NCBI RefSeq assembly: GCF_016464425.1
Contig: NZ_JADDKQ010000020.1
Span: forward strand, 62,001 to 126,000
DNA from: Actinotalea solisilvae
GTDB taxonomy: Bacteria; Actinomycetota; Actinomycetes; Actinomycetales; Cellulomonadaceae
Direction: 5' to 3'
DNA length: 64,000 nucleotides
Under the pieces are notes generated by a model, which saw nothing but the letters and a program-made list of their open reading frames with translations, made no database searches and had not been told where the DNA came from. This document shows, piece after piece, positions 34,329 through 42,224 of this stretch. Made by a program: the position numbers and the translations under genes. Within the stretch, counting starts at the first letter, position 1, and the number at the start of each line of letters is the position of its first letter.

Positions 34329-34556
34329 TCACGACTGAGCTGCGCCGAGGACCGCGGGCGCCCACTGGCCGCCGCACACCGTGCAGCGCACGGTCTCGTG
34401 CGCCGCGCCGAGCGGGAGCAGCGGGACCCAGAAGACGTGGAACCACGTGCGCTCCTCGAGCCGCTCGTACTGGCGCGGCTCGTAGCAGTAGGGGCAGTGG
34501 AACCCGCCGGTGCCGAGCGACCGGCGTCGCTGGCGCGTGCCGAAGAAGAGGAACAT
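34329..34556 (-). CDS. Small zinc-ribbon membrane-associated protein
   Basis: The 75-residue protein starts MFLFFGTRQRRR. It has a first Cys pair in CPYCYEP near residue 21, a hydrophobic WFHVFWVPLLPLGAAHE turn, and a second pair in CTVCGGQW. Two CxxC pairs make a rubredoxin-type zinc ribbon. This zinc-ribbon family is common in actinobacteria and uncharacterised. The ATG at 34556 is preferred over a GTG 11 codons upstream because GGTGGG lies just before it and the hydrophobic start matches the family. Confidence 0.75.
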   Translation of the reverse strand: MFLFFGTRQRRRSLGTGGFHCPYCYEPRQYERLEERTWFHVFWVPLLPLGAAHETVRCTVCGGQWAPAVLGAAQS

Positions 34557-34678
34557 CCCACCAGGGTCGCCCGCGCGCGGCGATCCCACGAGCGGAGCGG
34601 GACGACGGGCGGCCGGATGGGCTGGCCGTGGGCCTGGCCGGGCGGGACGATGGGGTCCCGGACGACAGGAGGACCCTC

Positions 34679-35059
34679 GTGCCCGACGTGACCGATCTCC
34701 CCGACCTCGCCGACCTCACGCGCTCGCACCTCGCGGCGGCGCTGGCGTCCGCGCACGGCCGCAGCGCCGAGCTCGTGCTGCACGACGGCGTCCTGCGCCA
34801 GACGGTCATCGCGCTCCGGGCCGGCTCCGTGCTCGGGGAGCACAACGCGCCGCACGCCGCGAGCGTCTTCGTGCTCGCCGGGCGCCTGCGGATCACGGGT
34901 CAGGACGTCGAGGAGATCGCGGCGGGTCAGCTCGCGCGGCTGACGCACGAGCGGCACGGGGTCGAGGCGCTCGAGGACGCGGCGTTCCTGCTCACGACCG
35001 TGACGAGCCTCGAGCCGCAGCAGGTCGGCCTCGAGGGACCGGACAGCCGCCCGCGCTGA
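34679..35059 (+). CDS. Cupin-domain protein
   Basis: The 126-residue protein is a single small beta-barrel: [27 protein letters not shown] forms cupin motif 1, with His residues as possible metal ligands, and the [13 protein letters not shown] segment forms motif 2. This type is often annotated LuxR-regulated or quercetin-type cupin, and the ligand is unknown. GTG start with CAGGAGG 6 bases upstream. It lies upstream of clpP1 in the same direction; a palindromic gap of 131 bases separates them. Confidence 0.8.
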   Translation: MPDVTDLPDLADLTRSHLAAALASAHGRSAELVLHDGVLRQTVIALRAGSVLGEHNAPHAASVFVLAGRLRITGQDVEEIAAGQLARLTHERHGVEALEDAAFLLTTVTSLEPQQVGLEGPDSRPR

Positions 35060-35067
35060 CGACGCGT

Positions 35068-35083
35068 GCGGGCCGCGGCCCGC
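35068..35083 (+). terminator. GC palindrome after the cupin gene
   Basis: GCGGGCCGCGGCCCGC is a perfect 16-base palindrome 9 bases past the cupin stop, a likely terminator. Confidence 0.45.
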
Positions 35084-35085
35084 GG

Positions 35086-35115
35086 TCTGCCGTCGGCAGA
35101 TCCGCCGCGGGCAGA
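35086..35115. promoter_or_regulatory. Repeated GGCAGA half-sites upstream of clpP1
   Basis: TCTGCC-GTC-GGCAGA (35086-35100) is a perfect inverted repeat, and another GGCAGA occurs at 35110-35115. The arrangement looks like an operator about 75-105 bases before clpP1. It does not match the published ClgR box (CGCY-NAN-RGCG). Confidence 0.4.
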
Positions 35116-35190
35116 CGCCGGGTCCCCGGCGGCCGACCCGGTGCGACGGTGGGAGCACGACCCGCTCCCACCACCGCCCCAGGAGGACCC

Positions 35191-35802
35191 GTGGACACCG
35201 CGACCGCCCCGCCCGGCAGCTTCGACGACCAGCTCGCCGCCCGGCTGCTGCACCAGCGCATCGTCGTGCTCGGCCGCCCGGTCGACGACGAGATCGCCAA
35301 CCGCCTGTGCGCCGAGCTGCTGCTGCTCTCGGCCGAGGACCCGCGCCGGGACATCGCGCTCTACATCAACTCCCCGGGCGGCTCCGTGAGCGCGGCGCTC
35401 GCGGTCTACGACACGATGCGGCTCATCCCGAACGACGTCGCGACGCTCGGCATGGGCCTCGCGGCGAGCGCCGCGCAGTTCCTGCTCAGCGCGGGGACGC
35501 CCGGCAAGCGGTTCATCCTGCGCCACGCGCGCGTGCTCATGCACCAGCCCTCGGGCGGGCTCGGCGGCACGGCCGTCGACATCGCGATCCAGGCCGAGAA
35601 CATGGCGCACACCAAGCGGACCATGCAGGGCCTCATCGCGGAGCACACCGGCCAGGACGTCGCGACCATCGAGCGGGACAGCGACCGGGACCGCTGGTTC
35701 ACCGCCGACGAGGCGCTCGCGTACGGGTTCGTCGACCGCGTCGTGGTCGACCTCGAGGACGTGCGGCCCGAGGGCGGGCTGCGGAAGGTGGGGCTGGGAT
35801 GA
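35191..35802 (+). CDS. clpP1: ATP-dependent Clp protease proteolytic subunit 1
   Basis: The 203-residue serine peptidase forms the degradation chamber used by ClpX and ClpC. The catalytic triad is visible: Ser93 in LAASAAQF, His118 in VLMHQPSGG and Asp163 in [20 protein letters not shown] and the handle helix region are normal. GTG start with AGGAGG 4 bases upstream. It overlaps clpP2 by ATGA, so the two are translationally coupled; in actinobacteria the active particle is a ClpP1P2 hetero-oligomer. No clpX follows in this window. A ClgR-like gene lies 1.4 kb downstream. Confidence 0.95.
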   Translation: MDTATAPPGSFDDQLAARLLHQRIVVLGRPVDDEIANRLCAELLLLSAEDPRRDIALYINSPGGSVSAALAVYDTMRLIPNDVATLGMGLAASAAQFLLSAGTPGKRFILRHARVLMHQPSGGLGGTAVDIAIQAENMAHTKRTMQGLIAEHTGQDVATIERDSDRDRWFTADEALAYGFVDRVVVDLEDVRPEGGLRKVGLG

Positions 35803-36392
35803 GCTCGTACACGATCCCGTACGTCGTCGAGCGGCGGCCCACGGGCGAGCGCACGTCGGACGTGTTCAGCCGGCTGCTCTCGGAGCGGATCATCTTCCTC
35901 GGCACCGAGATCGACGACGGCGTCGCGAACGTCGTCATCGCGCAGCTGCTGCACCTGCAGTCCGACGACCCGGACGCCGACATCAACGTCTACATCAACT
36001 CGCCCGGCGGCTCGCTCACGGCGCTCATGGCGATCTACGACACGATGCAGTTCGTCCGGCCCGACGTCTCCACGTTCTGCATGGGTCAGGCGGCGTCGGC
36101 CGCGGCGGTGCTGCTCGCCGCGGGGACGCGCGGCAAGCGGTTCGCGCTCGAGCACTCGCGGGTGCTGCTGCACCAGCCGTCCGGCGGGGGCGAGGGCACG
36201 GCGGCCGACCTCGAGATCCAGGCGCGCGAGGTGCTGCGCCTGCGCTCCGAGGTGGAGCAGGTCCTCTCGCGCCACACGGGTCACAGCGTCGAGAAGCTGC
36301 GCGCCGACACGGACCGGGACCGCATCTTCACGGCACGCGAGGCCGTCGAGTACGGCCTGGTCGACGACGTCGTGGGGACGATGAAGCGCTGA
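35799..36392 (+). CDS. clpP2: ATP-dependent Clp protease proteolytic subunit 2
   Basis: The 197-residue subunit has the triad Ser100 (QAASAAAVL), His125 (VLLHQPSGG) and Asp170 (RADTDRDR). The [18 protein letters not shown] oxyanion-hole region is complete. Its start overlaps the clpP1 stop (ATGA), fixing the start and pointing to fixed stoichiometry. The N-terminal [12 protein letters not shown] matches actinobacterial ClpP2 proteins. Confidence 0.95.
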   Translation: MSSYTIPYVVERRPTGERTSDVFSRLLSERIIFLGTEIDDGVANVVIAQLLHLQSDDPDADINVYINSPGGSLTALMAIYDTMQFVRPDVSTFCMGQAASAAAVLLAAGTRGKRFALEHSRVLLHQPSGGGEGTAADLEIQAREVLRLRSEVEQVLSRHTGHSVEKLRADTDRDRIFTAREAVEYGLVDDVVGTMKR

Positions 36393-36410
36393 GGGCGCGA
36401 GGCGCGCGCG

Positions 36411-37667
36411 TCAGGCCGTCGGGTCCTGCACGACGCCGACGAACAGCGGCGAGCGCGTGGCGGTGTCCGTGAGCACGAGGAGGAACGGCCGGTCGACCGT
36501 GACGGGCTCGACGACCTCGGCGCTGACCGCCACGACCCCGACGGCGGTCGCGGCCGCCGCCTCGGTGCCCTCCTCGTCGACCTCGAGGAACGTCTCCTGC
36601 ACGACGCTGCCGATCGCGAGGGCCTCGTCGGCGCCGAAGCCGGGTGCGTCCAGCGCGATCGGCAGGCCGAGCTCCTCGAGCGCGGGCAGCAGGTCGTGCC
36701 CCTGGGTGATCCGCAGCGCGGGCATCGAGACGTCGGCGCGCGTGGCGAGCGGCGCGTCGGCGAGCGCGTCGAGCCGCGCGGCGTCCACGGTGCACGGGTC
36801 GACGCCGCGGGGCGGGAGCACGACGACGGCCGCGAGGGTGCCGTCACGGTAGGGCAGCTCGACCCGCGTCCAGCCGTCGTCCGCCGTCGCCGTGCCCGAC
36901 CCGCCGCTCATCATGTCGACCTCGACGAGGGTGTCGTCGGCGGCGCGGAACGGCGCGGGCTCGGCGTCGTCGAAGGCGGTCGCCCACTCCGCGTCGAGGT
37001 GGACGGCGTTGGTGAGGACGACCCGCGTGGCGGGCTCGAGCGGCTCGGCGAACAGCTCGGGGATGCGGCCGGCCGTGTCCTGCGCGACGGACGCGTTGAT
37101 CCGGTCGGTCGCGCCCTCCGCGTCGTGCCGGTAGTCGAGCGCCTCCACGCCGGCGTCGAAGGCGGTCGCGACCGCGTCGAGGTACTCCTGCGTCGGGTCG
37201 ACGGTGAGGTCGGGCCACACGCGGTTGCTCGTGCGCAGCGTGTCGCCCCCGCCGGCGCCGTCGCCGGCGCGGAGCGCGTCGATCGCGGCGGTGTGGTCGC
37301 GCAGCGCGGCGGCGAGCTCGTCCGACCACGCGGGGAGGTGCAGCAGGTCGGCGACGGCCTGGGCGGTCGTGCCCGTCACGGCCGGCTGGAGCATCCCGAG
37401 CGCCTGGGCGGCCGACGTCGGCGAGACCAGCAGGTTCTCGCCCGGCTCCTCGGCGCAGCGGGCGTGCAGCAGGTCGAGGCCGAACTCGGTCTGGGCCGCG
37501 GCGACGTCGAGCGCGGTGAAGGCGCCCGGCGCGACGTCGAGCACGACGCCGCGGTACTCGGCGGCCGGGCCCGGCGTGGGCCGGGCGTCGCCCGCGCACC
37601 CGGCGAGGAGGCCGACCGACGCCACGACGGCGGCGGCCGAGGCGGCGCGGCGGTGATCGGGTCGCAC
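36411..37667 (-). CDS. Serpin-family lipoprotein
   Basis: The 418-residue protein has a lipoprotein signal (lipobox LLAGC near residue 24) and a complete serpin fold: NLLVSPTSAAQALGML, TNAVHLDAEWATAFD, ADVSMPALRI and C-terminal DRPFLLVLTD. The reactive-centre hinge EEGTEAAAATAV has the small residues that inhibitory serpins need to insert into the main sheet, so it may inhibit a serine protease outside the membrane. Residues VGVVAVSAEVV form the loop, with a small or aliphatic P1 that suggests an elastase- or subtilisin-like target. GTG start with GGAGG upstream. It is convergent with clpP2; no functional link to ClpP is implied, as the compartments differ. Confidence 0.92.
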   Translation of the reverse strand: MRPDHRRAASAAAVVASVGLLAGCAGDARPTPGPAAEYRGVVLDVAPGAFTALDVAAAQTEFGLDLLHARCAEEPGENLLVSPTSAAQALGMLQPAVTGTTAQAVADLLHLPAWSDELAAALRDHTAAIDALRAGDGAGGGDTLRTSNRVWPDLTVDPTQEYLDAVATAFDAGVEALDYRHDAEGATDRINASVAQDTAGRIPELFAEPLEPATRVVLTNAVHLDAEWATAFDDAEPAPFRAADDTLVEVDMMSGGSGTATADDGWTRVELPYRDGTLAAVVVLPPRGVDPCTVDAARLDALADAPLATRADVSMPALRITQGHDLLPALEELGLPIALDAPGFGADEALAIGSVVQETFLEVDEEGTEAAAATAVGVVAVSAEVVEPVTVDRPFLLVLTDTATRSPLFVGVVQDPTA

Positions 37668-37774
37668 GGGTCCTCCGGAGGGTCGAGGGCGGCAGGTGTG
37701 CCGCCTCTGCCCTGCCTGTGTCCCCGGGACGCGTGACCTTGCGGTCGCGACCGGTCCGGGCCGCGGCCGGCGCG

Positions 37775-37803
37775 GCGACGGGCGGGCCGTCGGCCCGCGT
37801 CGC
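37775..37803 (-). terminator. Hairpin just after the ClgR-like gene
   Basis: GCGGGCC-GTC-GGCCCGC (37782-37798) extends by five further pairs past a two-base bulge. It abuts the stop codon of the minus-strand regulator. Confidence 0.5.
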
Positions 37804-38244
37804 TCAGGCGACGCGCAGGACCGCCGTCCGTGCCGCCCCCGGTCCCGACGTCGTCGGTCCCCCCACGCCGGCGCTCCGCGGCGCGGCGCCCGCCTCGCGC
37901 GTGCGCCCGACGGACGTGAGCGAGAGGACGGTGTCGGGCCGGCCGTCGTGACCGGCGCGCGCGGTGAGGTCGACCACGACGGCCTGCGGCGCGAGCAGGC
38001 CGTACGCCTCGCCGAGGAGGTCGACCATCCCCATGCCGAGGGCGCGGCACACCGCGACGAGCACCTCGGACGACGCCTCCTTGCGGCCGCGCTCGATCTC
38101 CGACAGGTAGGCGACGGAGACCCGGGCGTCCCGGGCGACGTCGCGCAGCGTGCGGCCCTGGGCCTCGCGCCGCTCGCGCAGGATGCCGCCGACGAGCCGG
38201 CGCAGCAGCGGCTCCGGCGGTGCGGTCGGTGCCGTGACGGTCAT
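37804..38244 (-). CDS. XRE-family regulator, ClgR-like
   Basis: The 146-residue protein has an HTH at about 14-70: RRLVGGILRERREAQGRTLRDVARDARVSVAYLSEIERGRKEASSEVL. The helix-turn-helix with YLSEIERGRKEASSE is very close to ClgR, the activator of clpP and other protease genes in actinobacteria. The C-terminal 75 residues are Gly/Pro-rich and differ from characterised ClgR. ATG with GAGGAGC 5 bases upstream. Its nearness to clpP1P2 supports, without proving, a role in their control. Confidence 0.8.
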   Translation of the reverse strand: MTVTAPTAPPEPLLRRLVGGILRERREAQGRTLRDVARDARVSVAYLSEIERGRKEASSEVLVAVCRALGMGMVDLLGEAYGLLAPQAVVVDLTARAGHDGRPDTVLSLTSVGRTREAGAAPRSAGVGGPTTSGPGAARTAVLRVA

Positions 38245-38334
38245 GGCTGCTCCTCGTCGGGTGCGGTGCCTTCGGACGCTAGCAGCGCCCACCGACGACG
38301 CCGCCCCCGCCCCGTCTGCTCTCCGCGAACGACG

Positions 38335-39054
38335 TCAGCTCGTGCGCCAGACCAGCGGCGTCGTCGTGATCTCGGCGTGCGCGTCCTGGCTCACCTGCGG
38401 GTTGCCGACCACGCCGGCGTACCCGACCGACTCACCCAGCGGCACCGCGACGATGTCGCACGACGTGATCTCGGCGCCCACGGTCGGCTCCTCGAACGAG
38501 CCGCCCTGACATCCCGGGAACGTGCCGAACACGAGCAGCGAGGACGCGGGGCTGCCGGTCGAGTCCCAGCCGTAGAGCGTCGGCGCGTAGACGCTCAGGA
38601 GCGGCTGGTTGCCGCGCGCCCAGAGCAGCCGGTGCGCCGAGTCGACGTAGTACGCGACGTGCGTCGCGGGGTCGTAGCCGCTGATGTCGACCTCGGCGAG
38701 CGCCGCCGGGTCCGCCGGTCGCACCCCGACGACGCGCGACGCGAACTGGGCGTCGTAGTAGGCGTCGCCCGCCGGGTCGAGGCCCCAGCCGATCTGGACG
38801 ACGGCCTCGGCGCCGAGGTCGAGCTCGCCGCCCTCGGGCGTCAGCTCGGCGGGCACGCCGACCTCGGTCGGCGCCGGCTCGGGCGTCGGCGTGGGTGTGG
38901 GAGTCGGCGTCGGCTCGGCGGCGGCCGTCCGCTCTGGCTTGGCAGCGGGCGCCTCGGGCTCCGCCGGCCCGGCGGCGCACGCGCCGAGCAGGGCGAGGAC
39001 GGCGAGCGGGGTGAGCAGCGCGGCAGCGCGCGTGGGGAGGCGCACGCCGCGCAT
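38335..39054 (-). CDS. Lipoprotein of unknown function
   Basis: The 239-residue protein has a signal peptide with a lipobox LLGAC near residue 26. A Pro/Thr-repeat spacer (alternating TP) of about 20 residues follows, then a folded domain with three Cys-containing turns and Tyr-rich strands (YDAQFASRVVGVRP, HVAYYVDSAHRLLWARG). No known domain was recognised. The ATG is preceded by no convincing Shine-Dalgarno. It is oriented away from the monooxygenase gene and shares a 175-base divergent gap with it. Confidence 0.75.
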   Translation of the reverse strand: MRGVRLPTRAAALLTPLAVLALLGACAAGPAEPEAPAAKPERTAAAEPTPTPTPTPTPEPAPTEVGVPAELTPEGGELDLGAEAVVQIGWGLDPAGDAYYDAQFASRVVGVRPADPAALAEVDISGYDPATHVAYYVDSAHRLLWARGNQPLLSVYAPTLYGWDSTGSPASSLLVFGTFPGCQGGSFEEPTVGAEITSCDIVAVPLGESVGYAGVVGNPQVSQDAHAEITTTPLVWRTS

Positions 39055-39229
39055 CGTGCCACGCGCAGGACGCGAGCGGTCGGACCGCCCGCCGCCGACG
39101 TCGACCGCCGGACGGCCCGCGGCCCGACCACGGTCGCGGGACCGCGGGCGGCCCGATCACGGGAACACCCCGTGGGTCCCGCGGGGTTGGCCCCACGTGA
39201 GCCAGACGCCCCCTGCCCCGACCGACGCC

Positions 39230-40315
39230 ATGACACCATCCCCGACCGGCGAGCCGACCCCCGCCCGGACCGCCACCGGGGCCGCGACGCGCCCCGGGCC
39301 CGAGGACGCGACCCTCCCGCTCGGCGTCCTCGACTTCGTCGGGATCGAGCACGGCGAGAGCGCGCACGCGGCACTCGAGGGCGCGATCGGCGTCGCGCAG
39401 GCCGTCGAGGCGGCCGGGCTGCGCCGCTACTGGGTGTCCGAGCACCACAACATGCAGAGCCTCGCGTGCAGCGCGCCGGAGATCCTCGTCGCGGCGGTCG
39501 CCGCGCGGACCACGACGCTCCGCGTCGGCGCCGCCGGGATCATGCTGCCCAACCACGCGCCGTTCAAGGTCGCGGAGACGTTCCGCACGCTGCTCGGCCT
39601 CTACCCCGGGCGCGTCGACCTCGGCCTCGGCCGTGCGCCGGGTACCGACCCGCTCACCGCGCACGTGCTGCGGCGCGGGCTGCAGGTCGACGTCGGCGCG
39701 GACTTCCCCGGTCAGGTCGCCGAGCTGCTCGCGTTCCTCGGCGACGGCTTCCCCGAGGACCACCCCTACCGGCGGCTCGTCGCGGCGCCCGTCGTCGACG
39801 AGCAGCCGCCCGTGTTCGTGCTCGGCTCCAGCCCGTACGGCCCGCAGTTCGCCGCGGTCAACGGGCTGCGCACGGTCTTCGCGCACCACATGAGCCCCGA
39901 GCTCGCGATCGGCGTGCTGCGCGACTACCGCCGCGACTTCCGGCCGGGCCCCGACGGCGCCGCACCGTGGTCCGCGATGTCGGTCCTCACGTTCGCGAGC
40001 GACGACGCCGACGCGGTCCTCGAGTTCGAGGCGGGCTGGTCGCTGACGATGCAGAACCTCGCGCGGGGCATCCGCGAGCCGCTCCGCCCCGAGGACGTGC
40101 GCGAGTACGCGGCCTCGAGCGCCTTCCGTGCGCGACGGCAGGTGGAGGAGCCCGACCAGCGCATGGTCACAGGCCCCGCCGCGGACGTCGTCGCCCGCCT
40201 GCGCGACCTGCAGCAGCGCGCGCAGGTCGACGAGCTCGTGCTCGTCACGCCGTCGATCGACCGCGCGCGTCGCGTCGCGTCCCTCGAGGCGGTCGCCGAG
40301 GCCTGGCGCGCCTGA
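39230..40315 (+). CDS. Luciferase-like (LLM class) flavin-dependent monooxygenase
   Basis: The 361-residue protein belongs to the LLM family: LPLGVLDFVGIEHGES, RYWVSEHHNM, IMLPNHAPFKVAETFRTL and the GRVDLGLGRAPGTD phosphate-binding turn are typical MsnO-type signatures. Such enzymes use reduced FMN or F420 supplied by a partner; the substrate is unknown. The start is uncertain: the ATG at 39230 and an in-frame GTG at 39197 are both without a good Shine-Dalgarno. The 30-residue N-terminus is Thr/Pro-rich and non-conserved in either case. Confidence 0.88.
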   Translation: MTPSPTGEPTPARTATGAATRPGPEDATLPLGVLDFVGIEHGESAHAALEGAIGVAQAVEAAGLRRYWVSEHHNMQSLACSAPEILVAAVAARTTTLRVGAAGIMLPNHAPFKVAETFRTLLGLYPGRVDLGLGRAPGTDPLTAHVLRRGLQVDVGADFPGQVAELLAFLGDGFPEDHPYRRLVAAPVVDEQPPVFVLGSSPYGPQFAAVNGLRTVFAHHMSPELAIGVLRDYRRDFRPGPDGAAPWSAMSVLTFASDDADAVLEFEAGWSLTMQNLARGIREPLRPEDVREYAASSAFRARRQVEEPDQRMVTGPAADVVARLRDLQQRAQVDELVLVTPSIDRARRVASLEAVAEAWRA

Positions 40316-40375
40316 CCGGCGGCGAGCCGCTCCACCGACCCCTCCGCCGACCCCCTCCGCCGACCAGCCGACCGA

Positions 40376-40401
40376 CCGGACCTGCGGCGGTGCCGGTCCG
40401 G
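40376..40401 (+). terminator. Hairpin after the monooxygenase gene
   Basis: CCGGACC (40376-40382) pairs with GGTCCGG (40395-40401) across 12 bases, 60 bases past the stop. The rest of the 269-base convergent gap holds only short direct repeats (an 11-base GACCTCGGC-type unit near 40514-40546) and no gene. Confidence 0.4.
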
Positions 40402-40584
40402 ATGTGCGGCGCACGTGACGGATGTGGCTGGTGAGCCGCCGCGCCGTACTCACAAACCCCACGCGTCACCCCGGCACCGTGCGCCGCACGTCTTGATCGG
40501 CGGACCCGACGAGACCTCGGCAAGACCTCGGCGGGACGTCGGCGCCGACCCCGGCGGCGCGTCGGCGTGCGGCGGCGCGGGGCG

Positions 40585-41229
40585 TCACGCCTCGGTGAGG
40601 CCGCGGTCGGGCGCACCCATGTCGCCCGTGCGGGGCGTCCCGTCGGCGAGCGCGTACCGCAGGTAGACGGTGCCCGACGGGCCGGCGACCGGCGGGTCGA
40701 GCAGCGTGAGGGAGGTCGGCACGACGCCGCCCTCGAAGAGCCGCTTGCCCACGCCGAGCGTGATCGGGTGCAGCCACAGGTCCAGGCGGTCGAACAGCCG
40801 CTCGCGCAGCAGCGTCTGCACGAGGTCGAGGCTGCCGACGACCTTGACGTCCTCGTGCCGGTCCCGCACCTCGCGGACCGCTGCCGGGAGGTCGGGGCCC
40901 AGCAGCGTCGAGCCGGCCCACGAGAGGTCGGGCGTGCCGCGCGACGCGACGTACTTGGGGATCCGGTTGAACAGGGCGGCGATGTCGTCGTCCGGGCCGC
41001 CCTGCTGGTGCGGCCAGTACGCGGCGAAGATGTCGTAGGTCCGCCGCCCGAGCAGCAGGGCGTCGGTGCCCCGGTACGCGGCCGCGACCTGGTCCCCGCC
41101 GACGTCGTCCAGCAGCGGCGCCTGCCAGCCGCCGAACGGGAAGCCGCCCTCGGGGTCCTCCTCGGGTCCGCCGGGTGCCTGCCCGACGAGGTCGAGCGTC
41201 GCGAACGTCTCGATCGTGATGAGGCCCAT
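40585..41229 (-). CDS. Dihydrofolate reductase family protein (RibD C-terminal type)
   Basis: The 214-residue protein has the fold of the RibD C-terminal reductase domain: LITIETFATLDLVGQAPGG at the start, ALLLGRRTYDIFAAYWP, a VKVVGSLDLVQTLL nucleotide-binding segment, and LWLHPITLGVGKRLF at the end. Members reduce unknown pteridine- or flavin-like substrates with NADPH; most are not true DHFR. ATG start with GGGAGCAGGG upstream. It lies upstream of nothing co-directional and is convergent with the monooxygenase. Confidence 0.88.
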   Translation of the reverse strand: MGLITIETFATLDLVGQAPGGPEEDPEGGFPFGGWQAPLLDDVGGDQVAAAYRGTDALLLGRRTYDIFAAYWPHQQGGPDDDIAALFNRIPKYVASRGTPDLSWAGSTLLGPDLPAAVREVRDRHEDVKVVGSLDLVQTLLRERLFDRLDLWLHPITLGVGKRLFEGGVVPTSLTLLDPPVAGPSGTVYLRYALADGTPRTGDMGAPDRGLTEA

Positions 41230-41348
41230 GCCCTGCTCCCAGCGCTCTCGTCGGTGTCTCCCGAGTGGGTGGACCACCCGACGGCGCCGACCTCATCGGG
41301 TCGACGCCGTCGGGTTCGGGTTGCGGCCGCTACGGTCGCGAGCGCCGG

Positions 41349-41819
41349 TCAGGCCGCGGGGACCGTCGCCTCGGCGAGCCGCTCGAGCAGGCCGGCCCAG
41401 CCGGTCGGGTCGTCGAGCGCGGCGCGCATCGCGGCGGCCGCGTCGCCGTACTGCTCGAGGCCGCGGTGCTCGAGCCGGACCTCGGTCGCGCCGTCGTCGA
41501 CGGGCGTGAAGCGGATCTCGAGCTCGGTCGCGAGCGCCGGGTCGTAGGTCCACCCGGCGGAGACCTGCCAGGTGAGCACGACGCGGCCCGGCGGCTCCCA
41601 CGCGAGCACGCGGCCCCAGTCGCACTCGCCGCCCGCGGCGTCGCGCTCGAACCAGCGGCCTCCCTCGCGCGGCTCGAGCACGACGGTCTCCAGCGGCTGG
41701 GCCCCGATGCTGTACTCGCGGTTCCACCAGCGGTCCATGCCGGCGGTGAAGACCTCGAAGGCCCGCTCCTGCGGGACGCGGACGGTGATGCTCTTGACGA
41801 TCGGCTCGACGGTGGTCAC
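41349..41819 (-). CDS. SRPBCC (AHSA1-type) domain protein
   Basis: The 156-residue START-like protein shows the Aha1-homology pattern: ITVRVPQERAFEVFT, EPREGGRWFER, VLAWEPPGRVVLTW, and the VRLEHRGLEQYGD ending. It would bind a hydrophobic ligand or protein. Its GTG overlaps the TGA of the ArsR gene (GTGA), so the two are translationally coupled. ArsR plus SRPBCC pairs are very common in actinobacteria and may detoxify or sense a shared ligand; no metal-binding cysteines are present. Confidence 0.88.
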   Translation of the reverse strand: MTTVEPIVKSITVRVPQERAFEVFTAGMDRWWNREYSIGAQPLETVVLEPREGGRWFERDAAGGECDWGRVLAWEPPGRVVLTWQVSAGWTYDPALATELEIRFTPVDDGATEVRLEHRGLEQYGDAAAAMRAALDDPTGWAGLLERLAEATVPAA

Positions 41820-42133
41820 GGGCGCTCCTCGGGATCGGCCTCCGCCGCGGCGGCGAAGGACTGCAGTGCGTCGGTCCAGAACTGGTCGAGGTAGGCCCGC
41901 ACGGCGGCCACACCGGCCGGGTCCACCTCGTAGATGCGCCGCGTGCCGACGGCGCGGTCGCGGACGAGACCCGCGACCTTGAGCACGCGCAGGTGCTGCG
42001 AGACGGCGGGCCGGCTCACGGGCAGGCCGTGCGCGATCTCCCCCACCGGTCGGGGCCGCGCGGCGACGCGCTCGAACACCATCCGGCGGGTGGGGTCGGC
42101 GAGCGCCTCGAGGACGGTTCCGTAAGTAGGCAC
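41816..42133 (-). CDS. ArsR-family winged-helix regulator
   Basis: The 105-residue protein has the ArsR winged helix: EALADPTRRMVFERV, EIAHGLPVSRPAVSQHLRVLKVAGLV and a DRAVGTRRIYEVD wing. It lacks the Cys ligands of metal-sensing ArsR proteins, so another signal is likely. The GTG at 42133 is chosen because TAACTT lies 7 bases upstream (leaderless) and overlaps a GTAAG-N6-CTTAC inverted repeat, a sensible autorepression site. The longer upstream frame has no support. Confidence 0.88.
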   Translation of the reverse strand: MPTYGTVLEALADPTRRMVFERVAARPRPVGEIAHGLPVSRPAVSQHLRVLKVAGLVRDRAVGTRRIYEVDPAGVAAVRAYLDQFWTDALQSFAAAAEADPEERP

Positions 42134-42156
42134 GAACGGTAAGTTACGCCTTACGG
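42120..42156. promoter_or_regulatory. ArsR operator overlapping a leaderless promoter
   Basis: GTAAG (42139-42143), six bases, CTTAC (42150-42154) form an inverted repeat, and a third CCGTAAG half-site lies at 42120-42126, inside the coding start. The minus-strand -10 TAACTT (42146-42141) is inside the repeat, 7 bases before the GTG. Binding would directly block RNA polymerase. Confidence 0.55.
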
Positions 42157-42224
42157 CGACGGAGGTCCAGACCCGGTGCGCGCCCATCGCGGACGGCGCA
42201 CGGGGCGACGTCGCCCCCCACGCG

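Noticed and set aside
35060-35190. Classical ClgR operator upstream of clpP1
   Set aside because: No CGCY-NAN-RGCG sequence was found; only unrelated GGCAGA repeats and a GC palindrome.
40512-40550. Short tandem GACCTCGGC-type repeats as a mobile or regulatory array
   Set aside because: Only about three imperfect 11-base units in a convergent gap; too short and degenerate to support a function.
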